Origin: Azospirillum ramasamyi
Lineage (GTDB): Bacteria > Pseudomonadota > Alphaproteobacteria > Azospirillales > Azospirillaceae
Reading direction: 5' to 3'
Assembly (NCBI RefSeq): GCF_003233655.1
Contig: NZ_CP029829.1
Location: 692,978 to 756,977 of the forward strand
DNA length: 64,000 nucleotides
Positions 53,700 to 63,208 of the stretch are shown piece by piece. Position 1 is the stretch's first letter, and each line of letters begins with the position of its first letter. The translations under genes were made by a program, and so were the position numbers. A model generated the notes under the pieces. That model searched no databases. It was not told the DNA's origin and was given only the letters and a program-made list of their open reading frames with translations.

Positions 53700-54190
53700 G
53701 TCTACCATCGTCACTCTTTACGAGAATGCAAAGATTGATTGCATGTCCTTTTGCCGATTTCAAGAGAAAACTTTTAAATATTGGTATACGCGGGTCATAT
53801 TCCGATAGGTGTTGGTGAATGAGAAACATTCGCGGGGGTTGCTTTGTTACAGAATTGAATTATTACCGAAGTTGCCAGAGTCAATTCCACAGGCATTTTG
53901 TACACACTCTACACCCATCCCTTCGCGGAAATCTCCATGTCTTCCGACTCACCCAATGGTTAGATCGATAGCTTACGGGTTTCAGTCATCAACCGTTCGA
54001 AACCGGATGGTATTAGATCTGCTACAAATGGTGATGGCAAACCTTCTGGTTGCGGCAAATAATCATGCGCAAGCAAAGCAATTCTTAACTTGGGATAGGC
54101 CGATATAGAGTGTCACGCACCGGCTTCTGTTCGGCAAGGGCCGTAATCGTTGGGCAGGGAAGCATTAATAGATAATTAACCATGCCAACC
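53700..54190. other. AT-rich gene-poor stretch
   Basis: About 490 bp with clearly lower GC than the surroundings and no convincing gene. A 99-codon frame (53809-54108, plus) starts at a non-ATG codon, has no recognisable domain and no good ribosome site, so it is not called. The stretch may be decayed foreign DNA or a regulatory region. Confidence 0.55.
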
Positions 54191-54220
54191 GACCCCGTGG
54201 AGCGGGGGCCGGGGCCGGGT

Positions 54221-54943
54221 TCACCGGCTTTCCCGCCGTGATGCGTGACTATCCGTATCGGCCTTGGCGGCGTCCTTCGTTCGGACAGGCGCCGGCGTGG
54301 CGGTGACGCCGGGAGCCCATGGCCCGCCGGGGGCGGCGAACGCCTCCACATGGTCGCGCAGCTTCTGGACCTGGGAGGGCGTGACGCTGCGGCCGAAGCG
54401 CGACTTCAGCAGGGCGGCGAGCGCGCCGCGTGTCGGGCGCTCGCCGCCGGCCGAGAGGGTGCGATAGACGGCGAAGGCCTCGGCATAGAGCCGGATGCGT
54501 TCCGGCCGGCGGCGCAGTTGTATGGCCTGCGCGTCGGTGCTCCGCTCCAGATGACAGGTCAGGAGCCGGACGGCCTCGTCCTCGCTCAGGTCGGGCAGGG
54601 GAACCGCCGGGGAGAGCGGCGGCTCCGGCCGGCCGATGGATTCGCGCAGGCGACGCCGGCGCTGGCGCTCGCGGTCGCCGGCGCGCAGCCGCTCGGCATA
54701 GGCGGGGTCGGCGCCGCGGCGTTCGGTGCGGTTGCGGTTGGAGCGTGCGGCGCGCTCGGCCTCGCGCTCTCTCGCCGCCGGATCGCGCAGCAGGAAGGCC
54801 AACTCCTCCGCCGTCAGCCGATGCTCCTCCTCCGGCGCGGGGAGGGGAGGGGCGGGAGGGGGATCGTCGGTGCCGCCGTCGCTGTCCATTCCGGGACAAC
54901 GCTCCGCTTGCGCTTCCTGTTCCACCGGCGCCGCTCTTTCCAT
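54221..54943 (-). CDS. Hypothetical charged protein
   Basis: Up to 240 residues, rich in arginine and glutamate. The middle (RLTAEELAFLLRDPAAREREAERAARSNRNRTERRG) is predicted helical; the C-terminal part (SRFGRSVTPSQVQKLRDHVEAFAAPGGPW) may form a compact helical domain. An internal start at 54889 (MDSDGGTDD) is equally likely. It is divergent from the GTPase gene. Codon usage looks normal for the genome. No family recognised. Confidence 0.6.
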   Translation of the reverse strand: MERAAPVEQEAQAERCPGMDSDGGTDDPPPAPPLPAPEEEHRLTAEELAFLLRDPAAREREAERAARSNRNRTERRGADPAYAERLRAGDRERQRRRRLRESIGRPEPPLSPAVPLPDLSEDEAVRLLTCHLERSTDAQAIQLRRRPERIRLYAEAFAVYRTLSAGGERPTRGALAALLKSRFGRSVTPSQVQKLRDHVEAFAAPGGPWAPGVTATPAPVRTKDAAKADTDSHASRRESR

Positions 54944-55124
54944 GCGGTCCCACGGATGGTCCCCGCATGGAATGGGCCCGCATGGAGTAGGCGGGAGATT
55001 TCATGTCCGGGCACGGGCCCGCCCGTGCTAGACAGGGCCGGACTAAACCGGGCCGGCGCTCCGCCGCACCCGGCCCCGGTCCCGTGCCCCCCGTGTCCTG
55101 CGCCATTGTGGAATCAGACCGACC

Positions 55125-56597
55125 ATGACCCCCCGGCAAGCCCTTCAGCAGCGCCTTGCGGCCCTGGATGCCCATCTGCGCGAGGAAAATCCCAACCTGC
55201 TGCCGGTCCTCCCGACCTTCCGCGCCTTCGACCGGATCCTGGCCGGGCTGGGTCTGATCGACCGTCATGAATCGCTGACCACCCGCATTCCCTGGTGGCC
55301 GATGGTCGCGGTGCTCGGCACCTTCTCGGCCGGCAAGTCGACCTTCCTCAACGGCTATCTCGGCGAGCCCCTGCAGAACACCGGCAACCAGGCGGTCGAC
55401 GACAAGTTCACCGTCATCTGCCACGGGCCGGAGACGCGGAAAGAAGCGCTGCCGGGCACCGCGCTGAACGCCGACCCGCGTTTTCCCTTCTACCGCATCG
55501 CCGACGAGATCGAGAAGGTGGCGGCCGGCGAAGGCAAGCGGATCGACAATTACCTGCAGCTGAAGACGCTGGCCGGGCCGCGGACCAAGGGCAAGATCTT
55601 CATCGATTCGCCGGGCTTCGACGCCGACGACCAGCGCCGCTCCGTTCTGCGGCTGGTGGACCACATCGTCGAGCTGTCGGACCTCGTGCTGGTCTTCTTC
55701 GACGCCCGCCATCCGGAACCGGGCGCCATGCAGGACACGCTGCGCCATCTGGTCGCCAAGACGGTGAACCGTGCCGACGCCCGCAAGGTCTGCTACATCC
55801 TGAACCAGGTCGATACCACGGCCAAGGAAGACAATCTGGAGGCGGTGTTCGGCGCCTGGCAGCGGGCGATCGCCCAGGCCGGGCTGGTGTCCGGCCGCTT
55901 CTATGCCATCTACGACCAGCGTTCCGCCGTCGCCATCGAGGATGACGGACGCCGTGCCCGCTACGAGGCGCGGCGCGACCACGACCTTGCCGAACTCCAC
56001 ACCCGCATCAACGAGGTGGAGGTCGCGCGGGCCTACCGCATCATCGGCTCCATCGACAGCCTGACCAAGGAACTGGAAGGCGAGGTCATCCCCAAGCTCC
56101 GCGAGGCGATGGCGGCATGGCGCCGGCGGGTGCTGATCGGCGACGCGGTGTGGGGCGTGCTCCTTCTGGTGCTGCTGGGGACCTTCCTGCAGACGATCGG
56201 CGGCGGGATCGCCGGCTTCCTTGGCTGGCTGTTCGACAATCCCGACGGCGGCGTGCCGCTGCGCGTCGTCGGTGCGGCGGTGATTCTGGGCGGGCTGTTC
56301 CTGGCCGGCCATTTCAAGATCCGGCAGTTCTTCGCCCGCCGCATCGCCGCCGGCCTGAGCGACCGCTTCGGCGACGTCGATCTGAACCTGCGGCAGGCCT
56401 TCCTCGCCAACACTCGCTTCTTCCGCTCGATCTTCGCCAAGCAGCCGGCGGGCTGGGGCGGCAGGGCGCGCAAGGCGATCTTCGCCATCCGCGAAGCGAC
56501 GGCGGTGCATGTCCAGCGCATCAACGACCTCTACACCGACCCGGCCGGCCGCCGGGCGCGGGAGGCCGCCTCCACCCCCGCCACCGCCGCGGAGTGA
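55125..56597 (+). CDS. Dynamin/EHD-like GTPase with membrane segments
   Basis: The 490-residue protein has a P-loop MVAVLGTFSAGKSTFLNGYL near residue 62, a G3 motif KIFIDSPGFDADDQRRSV, a G4 motif CYILNQVDTTAKED, and the text DLVLVFFDARHPEPG between them. These resemble the EHD/dynamin-like group more than Era- or YihA-type GTPases. Two hydrophobic helices follow near residues 340-365 and 382-402 (AVWGVLLLVLLGTFLQTIGG, VVGAAVILGGLFLAGHFKIR), with a helical tail. Membrane remodelling is possible; function untested. It starts 180 bp from a divergent hypothetical gene. Confidence 0.85.
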   Translation: MTPRQALQQRLAALDAHLREENPNLLPVLPTFRAFDRILAGLGLIDRHESLTTRIPWWPMVAVLGTFSAGKSTFLNGYLGEPLQNTGNQAVDDKFTVICHGPETRKEALPGTALNADPRFPFYRIADEIEKVAAGEGKRIDNYLQLKTLAGPRTKGKIFIDSPGFDADDQRRSVLRLVDHIVELSDLVLVFFDARHPEPGAMQDTLRHLVAKTVNRADARKVCYILNQVDTTAKEDNLEAVFGAWQRAIAQAGLVSGRFYAIYDQRSAVAIEDDGRRARYEARRDHDLAELHTRINEVEVARAYRIIGSIDSLTKELEGEVIPKLREAMAAWRRRVLIGDAVWGVLLLVLLGTFLQTIGGGIAGFLGWLFDNPDGGVPLRVVGAAVILGGLFLAGHFKIRQFFARRIAAGLSDRFGDVDLNLRQAFLANTRFFRSIFAKQPAGWGGRARKAIFAIREATAVHVQRINDLYTDPAGRRAREAASTPATAAE

Positions 56598-56682
56598 CCG
56601 GGGGGATAGCCGGTACGGACGGGATGGGCGCGACGCCGGGGGGCCATCCCACGCTTTTCCGCGCCCAAACCCCGCGTTGCCA

Positions 56683-56710
56683 TGGACAGGACGGTGCATC
56701 GTGCTATAAA
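56683..56710 (+). promoter_or_regulatory. Strong sigma-70 promoter of aroQ-accB-accC
   Basis: TGGACA, 16 bases, TATAAA: five of six matches in each box. The start would fall near 56717, leaving a short leader before either aroQ start. Confidence 0.7.
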
Positions 56711-56746
56711 CGCGCGGTTTCGAACATGGGAAAAGGGGCGCGGGTC

Positions 56747-57196
56747 GTGGCCATCGACGCGTCGATTCTGGTCCTCAACGGGCCGAACCTCAACATGCTG
56801 GGCGTGCGGGAACCGCAAATCTACGGGTCCATGACCCTGGACGATCTGGAGGCCGCCTGCCACGAGCGTGCCGACCAGCTGGGTCTGACAGTGGATTTCC
56901 GCCAATCCAACCACGAAGGCGAACTGGTCTCGTGGATTCAGCAGGCCCGCACGGAGTGTGACGGCATCATCATCAACGCCGGCGCCTACACCCACACCTC
57001 GGTCGCGATCATGGACAGTCTGATCCTGTCGGAACTGCCGGTGATCGAGGTCCATCTTTCGAACATCTTCAAGCGCGAGCCGGTCCGCCATCACTCCTAC
57101 ATCTCGCCGGTGGCGAGTGGGATGATCTGCGGGTTCGGGCCGCACGGGTATCTTCTGGCGCTGGACGCCATCGCGAACATCATCGACCGCGATTAA
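56747..57196 (+). CDS. aroQ: 3-dehydroquinate dehydratase, type II
   Basis: AroQ dehydrates 3-dehydroquinate in the shikimate pathway. The protein has ILVLNGPNLNMLGVREPQIYG with the catalytic tyrosine, the loop FRQSNHEGELVSWIQQAR, INAGAYTHTSVAIMDSL, and IEVHLSNIFKREPVRHHSY with the catalytic His, then GFGPHGYLLALDAI. GTG 56747 gives 149 residues, close to the family size, with GGGGCGCGGG just upstream; ATG 56726 would add seven residues. accB starts 22 bp after the stop; this gene trio is common in alphaproteobacteria. Confidence 0.96.
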   Translation: MAIDASILVLNGPNLNMLGVREPQIYGSMTLDDLEAACHERADQLGLTVDFRQSNHEGELVSWIQQARTECDGIIINAGAYTHTSVAIMDSLILSELPVIEVHLSNIFKREPVRHHSYISPVASGMICGFGPHGYLLALDAIANIIDRD

Positions 57197-57218
57197 GGAA
57201 ACGGGAACGACTGACATC

Positions 57219-57671
57219 ATGGCGAGCTTCGACATCGACGGCGATCTGGTCCGCAAGCTGGCGGACCTCCTGCGTGAGACGGGCTTGAGCGAGATCGAGT
57301 TCGCCGAGGGCGAAAAGCGCATCCGCGTCACCCGCCCGACCGCCTCCCAGACGGTCGCCGTCCAGGCCGCCCCGGTCCTGGCGGCCGCCCCGGCCGCCGC
57401 CGTGGCCGCTTCGGTCTCGGCCAAGCCGGTGAGCCATCCGGGCGCGGTGACCTCGCCGATGGTCGGCACCGCCTATCTGGCGGCCGAGCCGGGCGGCACC
57501 CCCTTCGTCCGCGCGGGCGACGTGGTCAAGGCCGGCCAGACCATCATGATCATCGAGGCGATGAAGGTCATGAACCCGATCAAGGCCCCGCGCGGCGGCA
57601 CGGTCGCCGAGGTGCTGGTGTCCGACGCCCAGCCGGTCGAATTCGGCGAAGTTCTCCTCATCATCGAGTAA
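57219..57671 (+). CDS. accB: Biotin carboxyl carrier protein of acetyl-CoA carboxylase
   Basis: The 150-residue BCCP has the N-terminal helical region (DGDLVRKLADLLRETGLSEI), an alanine-rich linker (AAPAAAVAASVSAKPV) and the biotinyl domain with the lysine in IMIIEAMKVMNPIKAPRGG. It carries CO2 between biotin carboxylase and the carboxyltransferase for fatty-acid synthesis. It lies 19 bp before accC. Confidence 0.97.
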   Translation: MASFDIDGDLVRKLADLLRETGLSEIEFAEGEKRIRVTRPTASQTVAVQAAPVLAAAPAAAVAASVSAKPVSHPGAVTSPMVGTAYLAAEPGGTPFVRAGDVVKAGQTIMIIEAMKVMNPIKAPRGGTVAEVLVSDAQPVEFGEVLLIIE

Positions 57672-57690
57672 GCGGGGCATTCCCTTGGCG

Positions 57691-59031
57691 ATGTTCGAAA
57701 AGGTCCTGATCGCGAACCGTGGTGAGATCGCCCTGCGCATCCACCGCGCCTGCCGCGAGATGGGGATCCAGACCGTGGCGGTGCATTCCACCGCCGACGC
57801 CGACGCCATGCACGTCCGCCTCGCCGACGAGAGCGTGTGCATCGGTCCGGCGTCTGCGCGCGAGAGCTACCTCAACATCCCGGCCATCCTGTCGGCGGCG
57901 TCGATCACCAATGTCGACGCCATCCATCCCGGCATCGGCTTCCTGTCCGAAAACGCCCAGTTCGCGGAGATGGTGGAGGAGCACGGCTTCACCTTCATCG
58001 GCCCGACGCCGGAGCATATCCGGATCATGGGCGACAAGGTCACCGCCAAGAAGACGGTGATGGAGCAGGGGCTGCCGGTGGTTCCCGGATCCGACGGGCC
58101 GGTGACGACGCTGGAGGAGGCCGAGAGGGTCGCCCACGAGACCGGCTATCCGGTGCTGATCAAGGCGGCGGCCGGCGGCGGCGGCAAGGGGATGAAGGTC
58201 GCCCGCAACCCCGACCAGTTGAAGGAAGCCTATCAGCTGGCCCGTGGCGAGGCGCGCGCCGCCTTCGGCAACGACGAGGTCTATCTGGAGAAGTATCTCG
58301 GCCGGCCCCGGCACATCGAGATCCAGCTCCTGGGCGACACCCACGGCACCTGCGTGCATTTCGGCGAGCGCGACTGCTCCGTCCAGCGCCGGCACCAGAA
58401 GGTGATCGAGGAAGCGCCGAGCCCGGCCCTGAACGCCGAACAGCGCGAGTATATCGGCGCCCTGGCGGCCAAGACCGCGGCGGCCATCGGCTATCGCGGC
58501 GTCGGCACGATGGAGTTCCTGTTCGAGGACGGGCAGTTCTATTTCATCGAGATGAACACCCGCCTGCAGGTGGAACACACCATCACCGAGATGATCACCG
58601 GCATCGATCTGGTCCGCGAGCAGATCCGCGTCGCCGCCGGTGCGCCGCTGGGCTACGCCCAGTCGGACATCCGCTTCGAAGGCCATGCCATCGAATGCCG
58701 CGTGAACGCCGAGAACCCGGAAACCTTCATGCCGTCGCCGGGCAAGATCGACGGCTACCACGCGCCGGGCGGCCTGGGCGTGCGCGTCGATTCGGCGCTG
58801 TATGACGGTTACCGCGTTCCGCCGCATTACGACAGCCTGATCGCCAAGCTGGTCGTCCACGGCACCACACGCAACGAGTGCCTGATGCGGCTGCGCCGTT
58901 CGATCGAGGAATATGTGATCGGCGGCATCCAGACCACGCTGCCGCTGCATGACCGCATCATTGCCCAGCAGGCCTTCATCGACGGCAATTACGACATCCA
59001 TTGGCTGGAACAGCTGATGGCGAAGTCCTGA
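57691..59031 (+). CDS. accC: Biotin carboxylase of acetyl-CoA carboxylase
   Basis: The 446-residue ATP-grasp enzyme carboxylates biotin on AccB. Motifs: MFEKVLIANRGEIALRIHRA, the glycine-rich ATP loop IKAAAGGGGKGMKVA, ERDCSVQRRHQKVIEEAPSP, and the active-site FIEMNTRLQVEHTITEMITG. ATG 57691 matches the family start; TTG 57685 would add two residues. A strong terminator follows. Confidence 0.98.
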   Translation: MFEKVLIANRGEIALRIHRACREMGIQTVAVHSTADADAMHVRLADESVCIGPASARESYLNIPAILSAASITNVDAIHPGIGFLSENAQFAEMVEEHGFTFIGPTPEHIRIMGDKVTAKKTVMEQGLPVVPGSDGPVTTLEEAERVAHETGYPVLIKAAAGGGGKGMKVARNPDQLKEAYQLARGEARAAFGNDEVYLEKYLGRPRHIEIQLLGDTHGTCVHFGERDCSVQRRHQKVIEEAPSPALNAEQREYIGALAAKTAAAIGYRGVGTMEFLFEDGQFYFIEMNTRLQVEHTITEMITGIDLVREQIRVAAGAPLGYAQSDIRFEGHAIECRVNAENPETFMPSPGKIDGYHAPGGLGVRVDSALYDGYRVPPHYDSLIAKLVVHGTTRNECLMRLRRSIEEYVIGGIQTTLPLHDRIIAQQAFIDGNYDIHWLEQLMAKS

Positions 59032-59089
59032 CCGGCTGCTGAAGCCGACTTTACAGCGATAGCTGCCGCGGCAATCCGCCGCGGTCCTG

Positions 59090-59127
59090 AAGCCCCTCCC
59101 TCAAGTCGAGAGAGGGGCTTTTTCTTT
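59090..59127 (+). terminator. Intrinsic terminator after accC
   Basis: AAGCCCCTC (59090-59098) and GAGGGGCTT (59112-59120) pair exactly and run into TTTCTTT. Confidence 0.9.
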
Positions 59128-59509
59128 ACAAGATCTTTCTTTTGGAAAAGAGCTGCCACCCTTGATGTGGAGTTTATACTTTGCATTCTAGGAATTCGGC
59201 CGCTTTTTCGCGTTCCTGTTCGCAAACTGCGAGGCCGGTTGCATTTACCGACGATTGCCGGTGCATGACCAATTTCCGCACGACCCTTGAAGTTTATAGG
59301 GGTTTCCCCTGAAGGCCGATTTCAGGCCCAGCCGTTGTGCGTGGCACACTGTTTGCTCTTTTGATCTGGGTCAGTGCGGGCCGGCATCCACTCAGAGTAG
59401 ATGAACAGGCTGCCAGCAATCCGTAACCAGCATTCGTCCGGGCCGGCTGTGTCGTGCCGGCCTGTTCGTGCCCCCTGTCTAATGCCCCTTGTTTGACGAG
59501 GCTCCGTCC
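59128..59509. other. Gap upstream of the chemoreceptor gene
   Basis: About 380 bp without a gene. A small AGGGG-TTT-CCCCT hairpin lies at 59298. No sigma-28 type motif was recognised. Confidence 0.4.
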
Positions 59510-61993
59510 ATGCGCGTGAACGAACCGATCACCGACCGCGAAATCGTGATGGAGGACGGCGTCCTCCTGGTGTCGCGTACCGACACCGGCGGGCGCATCA
59601 CCTTCGTCAACAAGGCTTTCGTCGATATCAGCGGCTATACGGAGGCCGAGCTGATCGGCGCGCCGCACAACCTGATCCGCCACCCCCACATGCCGAAGGA
59701 AGCCTTCGCCGACCTTTGGGCGACGATCAAGGACGGGCGGCCTTGGGAAGGGCTGGTGAAGAACCGCACCAAGTCCGGCGACTTCTACTGGGTGCGTGCC
59801 AACGTCACGCCGGTGATCGAGGACGGCAAGGTGACGGGCTTCATCTCCATCCGCACCAAGCCCTCGCGCGAGCAGGTGGCGGCGACGGAGCGGCTCTATG
59901 CCGACATCCGCGAGGGCCGGTCGCGCCATCTGACGGTGCGCGACGGGCAGGCGGTGGGCCGTGGCGCCGGTGCGGCGTTCCGGCGCTGGACGGCCAGCGT
60001 GACCGGCCGGCTGACCCTGATCTTCGCCTTCATGATCCTGGCGATGCTTGTGGTCGGCGGCGTCACGTTGCGCGGCATGTCCGACAGCAACGCCTCCCTG
60101 AAGAGGGTGTACGAGGACCGGACGGTGCCGGCGGTGCAGATCGGCGAGATTCTGGACCTCATGCGCGACAATGTGCAGACGCTGCAGCGCCTGATCATCG
60201 ACACCCGCGACGGCACCGACGCCAAGGTGATGGCGGGGCGCGAGACGCGGATCACCGGCAATGACGCCGCCATCGACCGGCTGTGGAGCGGTTACATCAC
60301 CACCTATCTGACGCCGGAGGAGAAGGCGCTGACGGAGCGTTTCGCCAAGGAGCGCGCCGCCTTCCTGAACGAAGGCCTGAAGCCGGCGATGGAACTGGCG
60401 CGGCAGGGCGATTCGCTGCGGCTGGAGGTGCTGGTCCGCGACCGGGTCGAGCCGCTGTTCGCCGCCGCCTTCCAGACCAACAAGGCCCTGCTGCAGCTGC
60501 AGTTGACCGTCGCCAGCGCGGAATACGAAGGCGCGCTGGTGGATTTCCGGTGGCATCTGGTGTTCGCCGTGGCCGCCGGTCTGGGCGTGCTGGCGGCGGC
60601 GGTGCTGTGCGGGTTTCTGCTTCTGCGCACGGTGCGCCGGCCGCTGGCCGGCTTCTCCGGTGATTTCGACGCCATCGCCCGCAACGACCAGACCCACATC
60701 ATCGACCTGCCGGCGGCGTCCGAGTTCCACCCCGTGGCCGGCCAGCTGCGCGGGCTGAAGGCCCGGCTCTGCTATGCCGTGCAGGAGCGCGTCGAGCGCG
60801 CCCGACACGCCGACGAGGAGCGGCGCTGCGCGCTGGAGGCCATGGCCTCCACCGTGGAGCGCGAGGCCGGCCGCGCGGTGGAGGAGGTGGCCCAGCGCAC
60901 CGGCGCGATGGCCGACGATGCCGAAGGCATGTCCGGCTCGGCCGAGCGGGTCAGCATCAACGCGCAGACGGTGGCCTCGGCCGCCGGTCAGGCGCTGGCC
61001 AACGCCCAGACGGTGGCGGCCGCCAGCGAGCAGCTGGCCGCGTCGATCCGCGAGATCTCGTCCCAGGTCGCCCATTCCAGCGCGGTGACCCGCCGCGCGG
61101 TCGAGAGCGGCCACAACACCCAGGCCACCATCCGCTCCCTGTCGGAGACGGTGACGAAGGTCGGCGAGGTGGTGAACCTGATCCAGTCGATCGCCGGCCA
61201 GACCAACCTGCTGGCGTTGAACGCCACCATCGAAGCGGCGCGGGCGGGGGAGGCCGGCAAGGGCTTCGCCGTCGTGGCGCAGGAGGTGAAGAACCTCGCC
61301 AACCAGACGGCGACCTCGACCGAGGAGATCACCCGCCAGATCACCGCCATCCAGGCCGTGACCGACGAGGCGGTGAAGGCGGTGGAGGAGATTGGCCACA
61401 CCATCGCCGAGATCGACCACATCTCCAGCTCCATCGCCGCCGCGATGGAGCAGCAGACGGCTGCCACCCAGGAGATCAGCCGCAACGTGGTGGAAACCTC
61501 GACCGCCGCGCAGGAGGTGTCGTTCCGCATCGCCGCCGTGTCCGAGGAGGCCGACCGCACCGGCGAGCAGGCCACCCACGTCAAGAAAGGGTCCGGCGAC
61601 GTCGCCCGCTCGATCGAGGCGTTGCGCCAAGTCCTGGTGCGCATCGTCCGCACCTCCACCGGCGATGCCGACCGCCGGCGCAAGCCGCGCTATCAGGTGG
61701 AGGAAACCGGGATGCTTCTGATCGGCGGCGACCGTCTGGCGGTGACCGTCCGCAACCTGTCCATCGGCGGCGCCATGATCGATCCGGTGACCGCGACCGA
61801 CGGCCGTTCGCTCGCCGGCTCCACCGGCCACCTGCGCCTCGACCGCTACAGGGCGGAGGCGGCGGTCGTGGTCAAGGCGGTGGAGCACAACCGCATCCAT
61901 CTGGCCTTCGATGCGGAGGGCATGACGCGGGACTTCAGCCGGGCCGTGGAAGTCGCCACCAAGGACCGTACGCCCATCGATGTGGCTGCCTGA
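59510..61993 (+). CDS. Aer-like energy-taxis chemoreceptor with C-terminal PilZ domain
   Basis: The 827-residue receptor has, in order: an Aer-type PAS domain (residues ~20-120; [57 protein letters not shown]), which usually binds FAD; a transmembrane helix near 166-187; a four-helix sensor-like region to about 345; a second helix near 349-373; a HAMP-like linker; a methyl-accepting signalling domain with its tip at 562-592 ([38 protein letters not shown]); and a PilZ domain from about 722 with RRKPRYQV (RxxxR) and NLSIGGAMI, complete for c-di-GMP binding. Azospirillum receptors with PilZ tails are known. ATG 59510 is chosen as the PAS start. Confidence 0.94.
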   Translation: MRVNEPITDREIVMEDGVLLVSRTDTGGRITFVNKAFVDISGYTEAELIGAPHNLIRHPHMPKEAFADLWATIKDGRPWEGLVKNRTKSGDFYWVRANVTPVIEDGKVTGFISIRTKPSREQVAATERLYADIREGRSRHLTVRDGQAVGRGAGAAFRRWTASVTGRLTLIFAFMILAMLVVGGVTLRGMSDSNASLKRVYEDRTVPAVQIGEILDLMRDNVQTLQRLIIDTRDGTDAKVMAGRETRITGNDAAIDRLWSGYITTYLTPEEKALTERFAKERAAFLNEGLKPAMELARQGDSLRLEVLVRDRVEPLFAAAFQTNKALLQLQLTVASAEYEGALVDFRWHLVFAVAAGLGVLAAAVLCGFLLLRTVRRPLAGFSGDFDAIARNDQTHIIDLPAASEFHPVAGQLRGLKARLCYAVQERVERARHADEERRCALEAMASTVEREAGRAVEEVAQRTGAMADDAEGMSGSAERVSINAQTVASAAGQALANAQTVAAASEQLAASIREISSQVAHSSAVTRRAVESGHNTQATIRSLSETVTKVGEVVNLIQSIAGQTNLLALNATIEAARAGEAGKGFAVVAQEVKNLANQTATSTEEITRQITAIQAVTDEAVKAVEEIGHTIAEIDHISSSIAAAMEQQTAATQEISRNVVETSTAAQEVSFRIAAVSEEADRTGEQATHVKKGSGDVARSIEALRQVLVRIVRTSTGDADRRRKPRYQVEETGMLLIGGDRLAVTVRNLSIGGAMIDPVTATDGRSLAGSTGHLRLDRYRAEAAVVVKAVEHNRIHLAFDAEGMTRDFSRAVEVATKDRTPIDVAA

Positions 61994-62417
61994 AATGTCA
62001 AAGGCAATGACAGCAATCAGCATCGGTGATGGTCGAGCGTCTTCTTTTTCCCCTTGGTTGAGGACCGAGGCCCTGTGGCAATTTCTCAAGAGATTGCTTC
62101 CGGGTTGAAGAAGTGTGATTGGCTTCTTTTCAAGGGAAAGAACGGTCGTCCACGACGTCTTCCAGGTGAATGAAAGCGAGGCCCGGCCGCAACCATGGTC
62201 GAAGCAACCCGATCCGGCCCTCTCCCGGCCCGGCCTTTTCCGGCGCATCCGTTCCCGCCTCCATCGCGAGCTGACGGCATGTGCGGGTCCGACACAAATT
62301 GCAGGAAACCTTACAGCTCTAAAATCATATTCCACCTCACGGTAACCGGCCTTCGGTTGCCCGCCGCCGGTTCGGACGGTATCAGTGGAAGGCGCCGAAC
62401 TGGCTGGAGGATCGGGA
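61994..62417. other. Gap between the chemoreceptor and the response regulator
   Basis: This 424-bp gap is less GC-rich than its surroundings and holds no supported gene. I see no clear promoter or terminator with a T run in it. Confidence 0.4.
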
Positions 62418-62822
62418 ATGGATAGACAGGCGATCGACTACTCCCGGCACCGTATCCTGGTCGTGGAGGACCAGCCCTTCGTCCGCCGCACCATCGTCCA
62501 GATCCTGGGTCAGATCGGCTTCCGCGATGTCGCCGAGGCCGACAATGGCGAGTCGGCGATGTACGAGAACATCCGCGTCAATCCCGACCTGATCGTCTGC
62601 GACATCGACATGAAGCCGGTTTCCGGCCTGCAGTTCCTGGCCCAACTGCGCGCCAGCAGCGAGGCCGCAAACCCGCGCGCCCCGGTGGTGTTCCTGACCA
62701 ACCACACCGAATCCGAAATCGTGAAGCAGGCGATGGCGCTGGGCGTCAACGGCTTCGTGGTCAAGCCACCGTCCTTTGCCGCGCTGAAGGAGCGGGTGGA
62801 CAGACTGCTGGGGGCACGGTGA
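62418..62822 (+). CDS. Single-domain CheY-like response regulator
   Basis: The 134-residue receiver domain has the acidic pair E17-D18 (HRILVVEDQPFVRRTIVQIL), the phosphorylation site D62 (LIVCDIDMKPVSGLQFL), T94 (VVFLTNHTESE) and K116 (GFVVKPPSF). There is no output domain. The preceding receptor and the receiver-only form suggest a motility or taxis role; its kinase is not in view. Its stop overlaps the next GTG (GTGA). Confidence 0.92.
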   Translation: MDRQAIDYSRHRILVVEDQPFVRRTIVQILGQIGFRDVAEADNGESAMYENIRVNPDLIVCDIDMKPVSGLQFLAQLRASSEAANPRAPVVFLTNHTESEIVKQAMALGVNGFVVKPPSFAALKERVDRLLGAR

Positions 62823-63163
62823 GGCTCCGCACGGGCATTCCGGTCCTTGCGCTGATCCTGACGGCCTGCTCCGGCGAGCCGTCGGAGGGCGACATGCGCA
62901 AGCTGGTGGAGACGCACACCCGCCGCGCGCTGGAACGGCAGGGCAATTCCACCTTCCGCGCCTTCGACGACTTCCGCAAGCAGGGCTGCGTCGAGACGAA
63001 GCTGAAGAATGGGCAGGACGGCAGCGGGCAGTATGACTGCTATTACGCCGCCACCTTCGTGCCGCAGCCGGGGCGGCAGCCGCTGACCGTCAACGGCAAG
63101 GGGCGCTTCCGCCACACCGACAAGGGAATGGCCTTCGAGGATCTGGGCGCCCAACCGCGCTGA
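62819..63163 (+). CDS. Small lipoprotein, function unknown
   Basis: The 114-residue protein starts at GTG 62819, overlapping the regulator stop by 4 bp. It has a short signal and lipobox (IPVLALILTACSG, cysteine near residue 17), then a compact domain with two further cysteines (KQGCVETKL and QYDCYYAATFV) likely forming a disulfide. No family recognised. Confidence 0.7.
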   Translation: MRLRTGIPVLALILTACSGEPSEGDMRKLVETHTRRALERQGNSTFRAFDDFRKQGCVETKLKNGQDGSGQYDCYYAATFVPQPGRQPLTVNGKGRFRHTDKGMAFEDLGAQPR

Positions 63164-63208
63164 TGCCCGCCAGTCATTCCGGCTAGCCCTTCCCGTCAGC
63201 CGCTTCCG

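Noticed and set aside
53809-54108. 99-codon plus-strand frame in the AT-rich stretch
   Set aside because: Non-ATG start, no ribosome site, no domain; AT-rich composition unlike the neighbours. Kept only as part of the unusual stretch.
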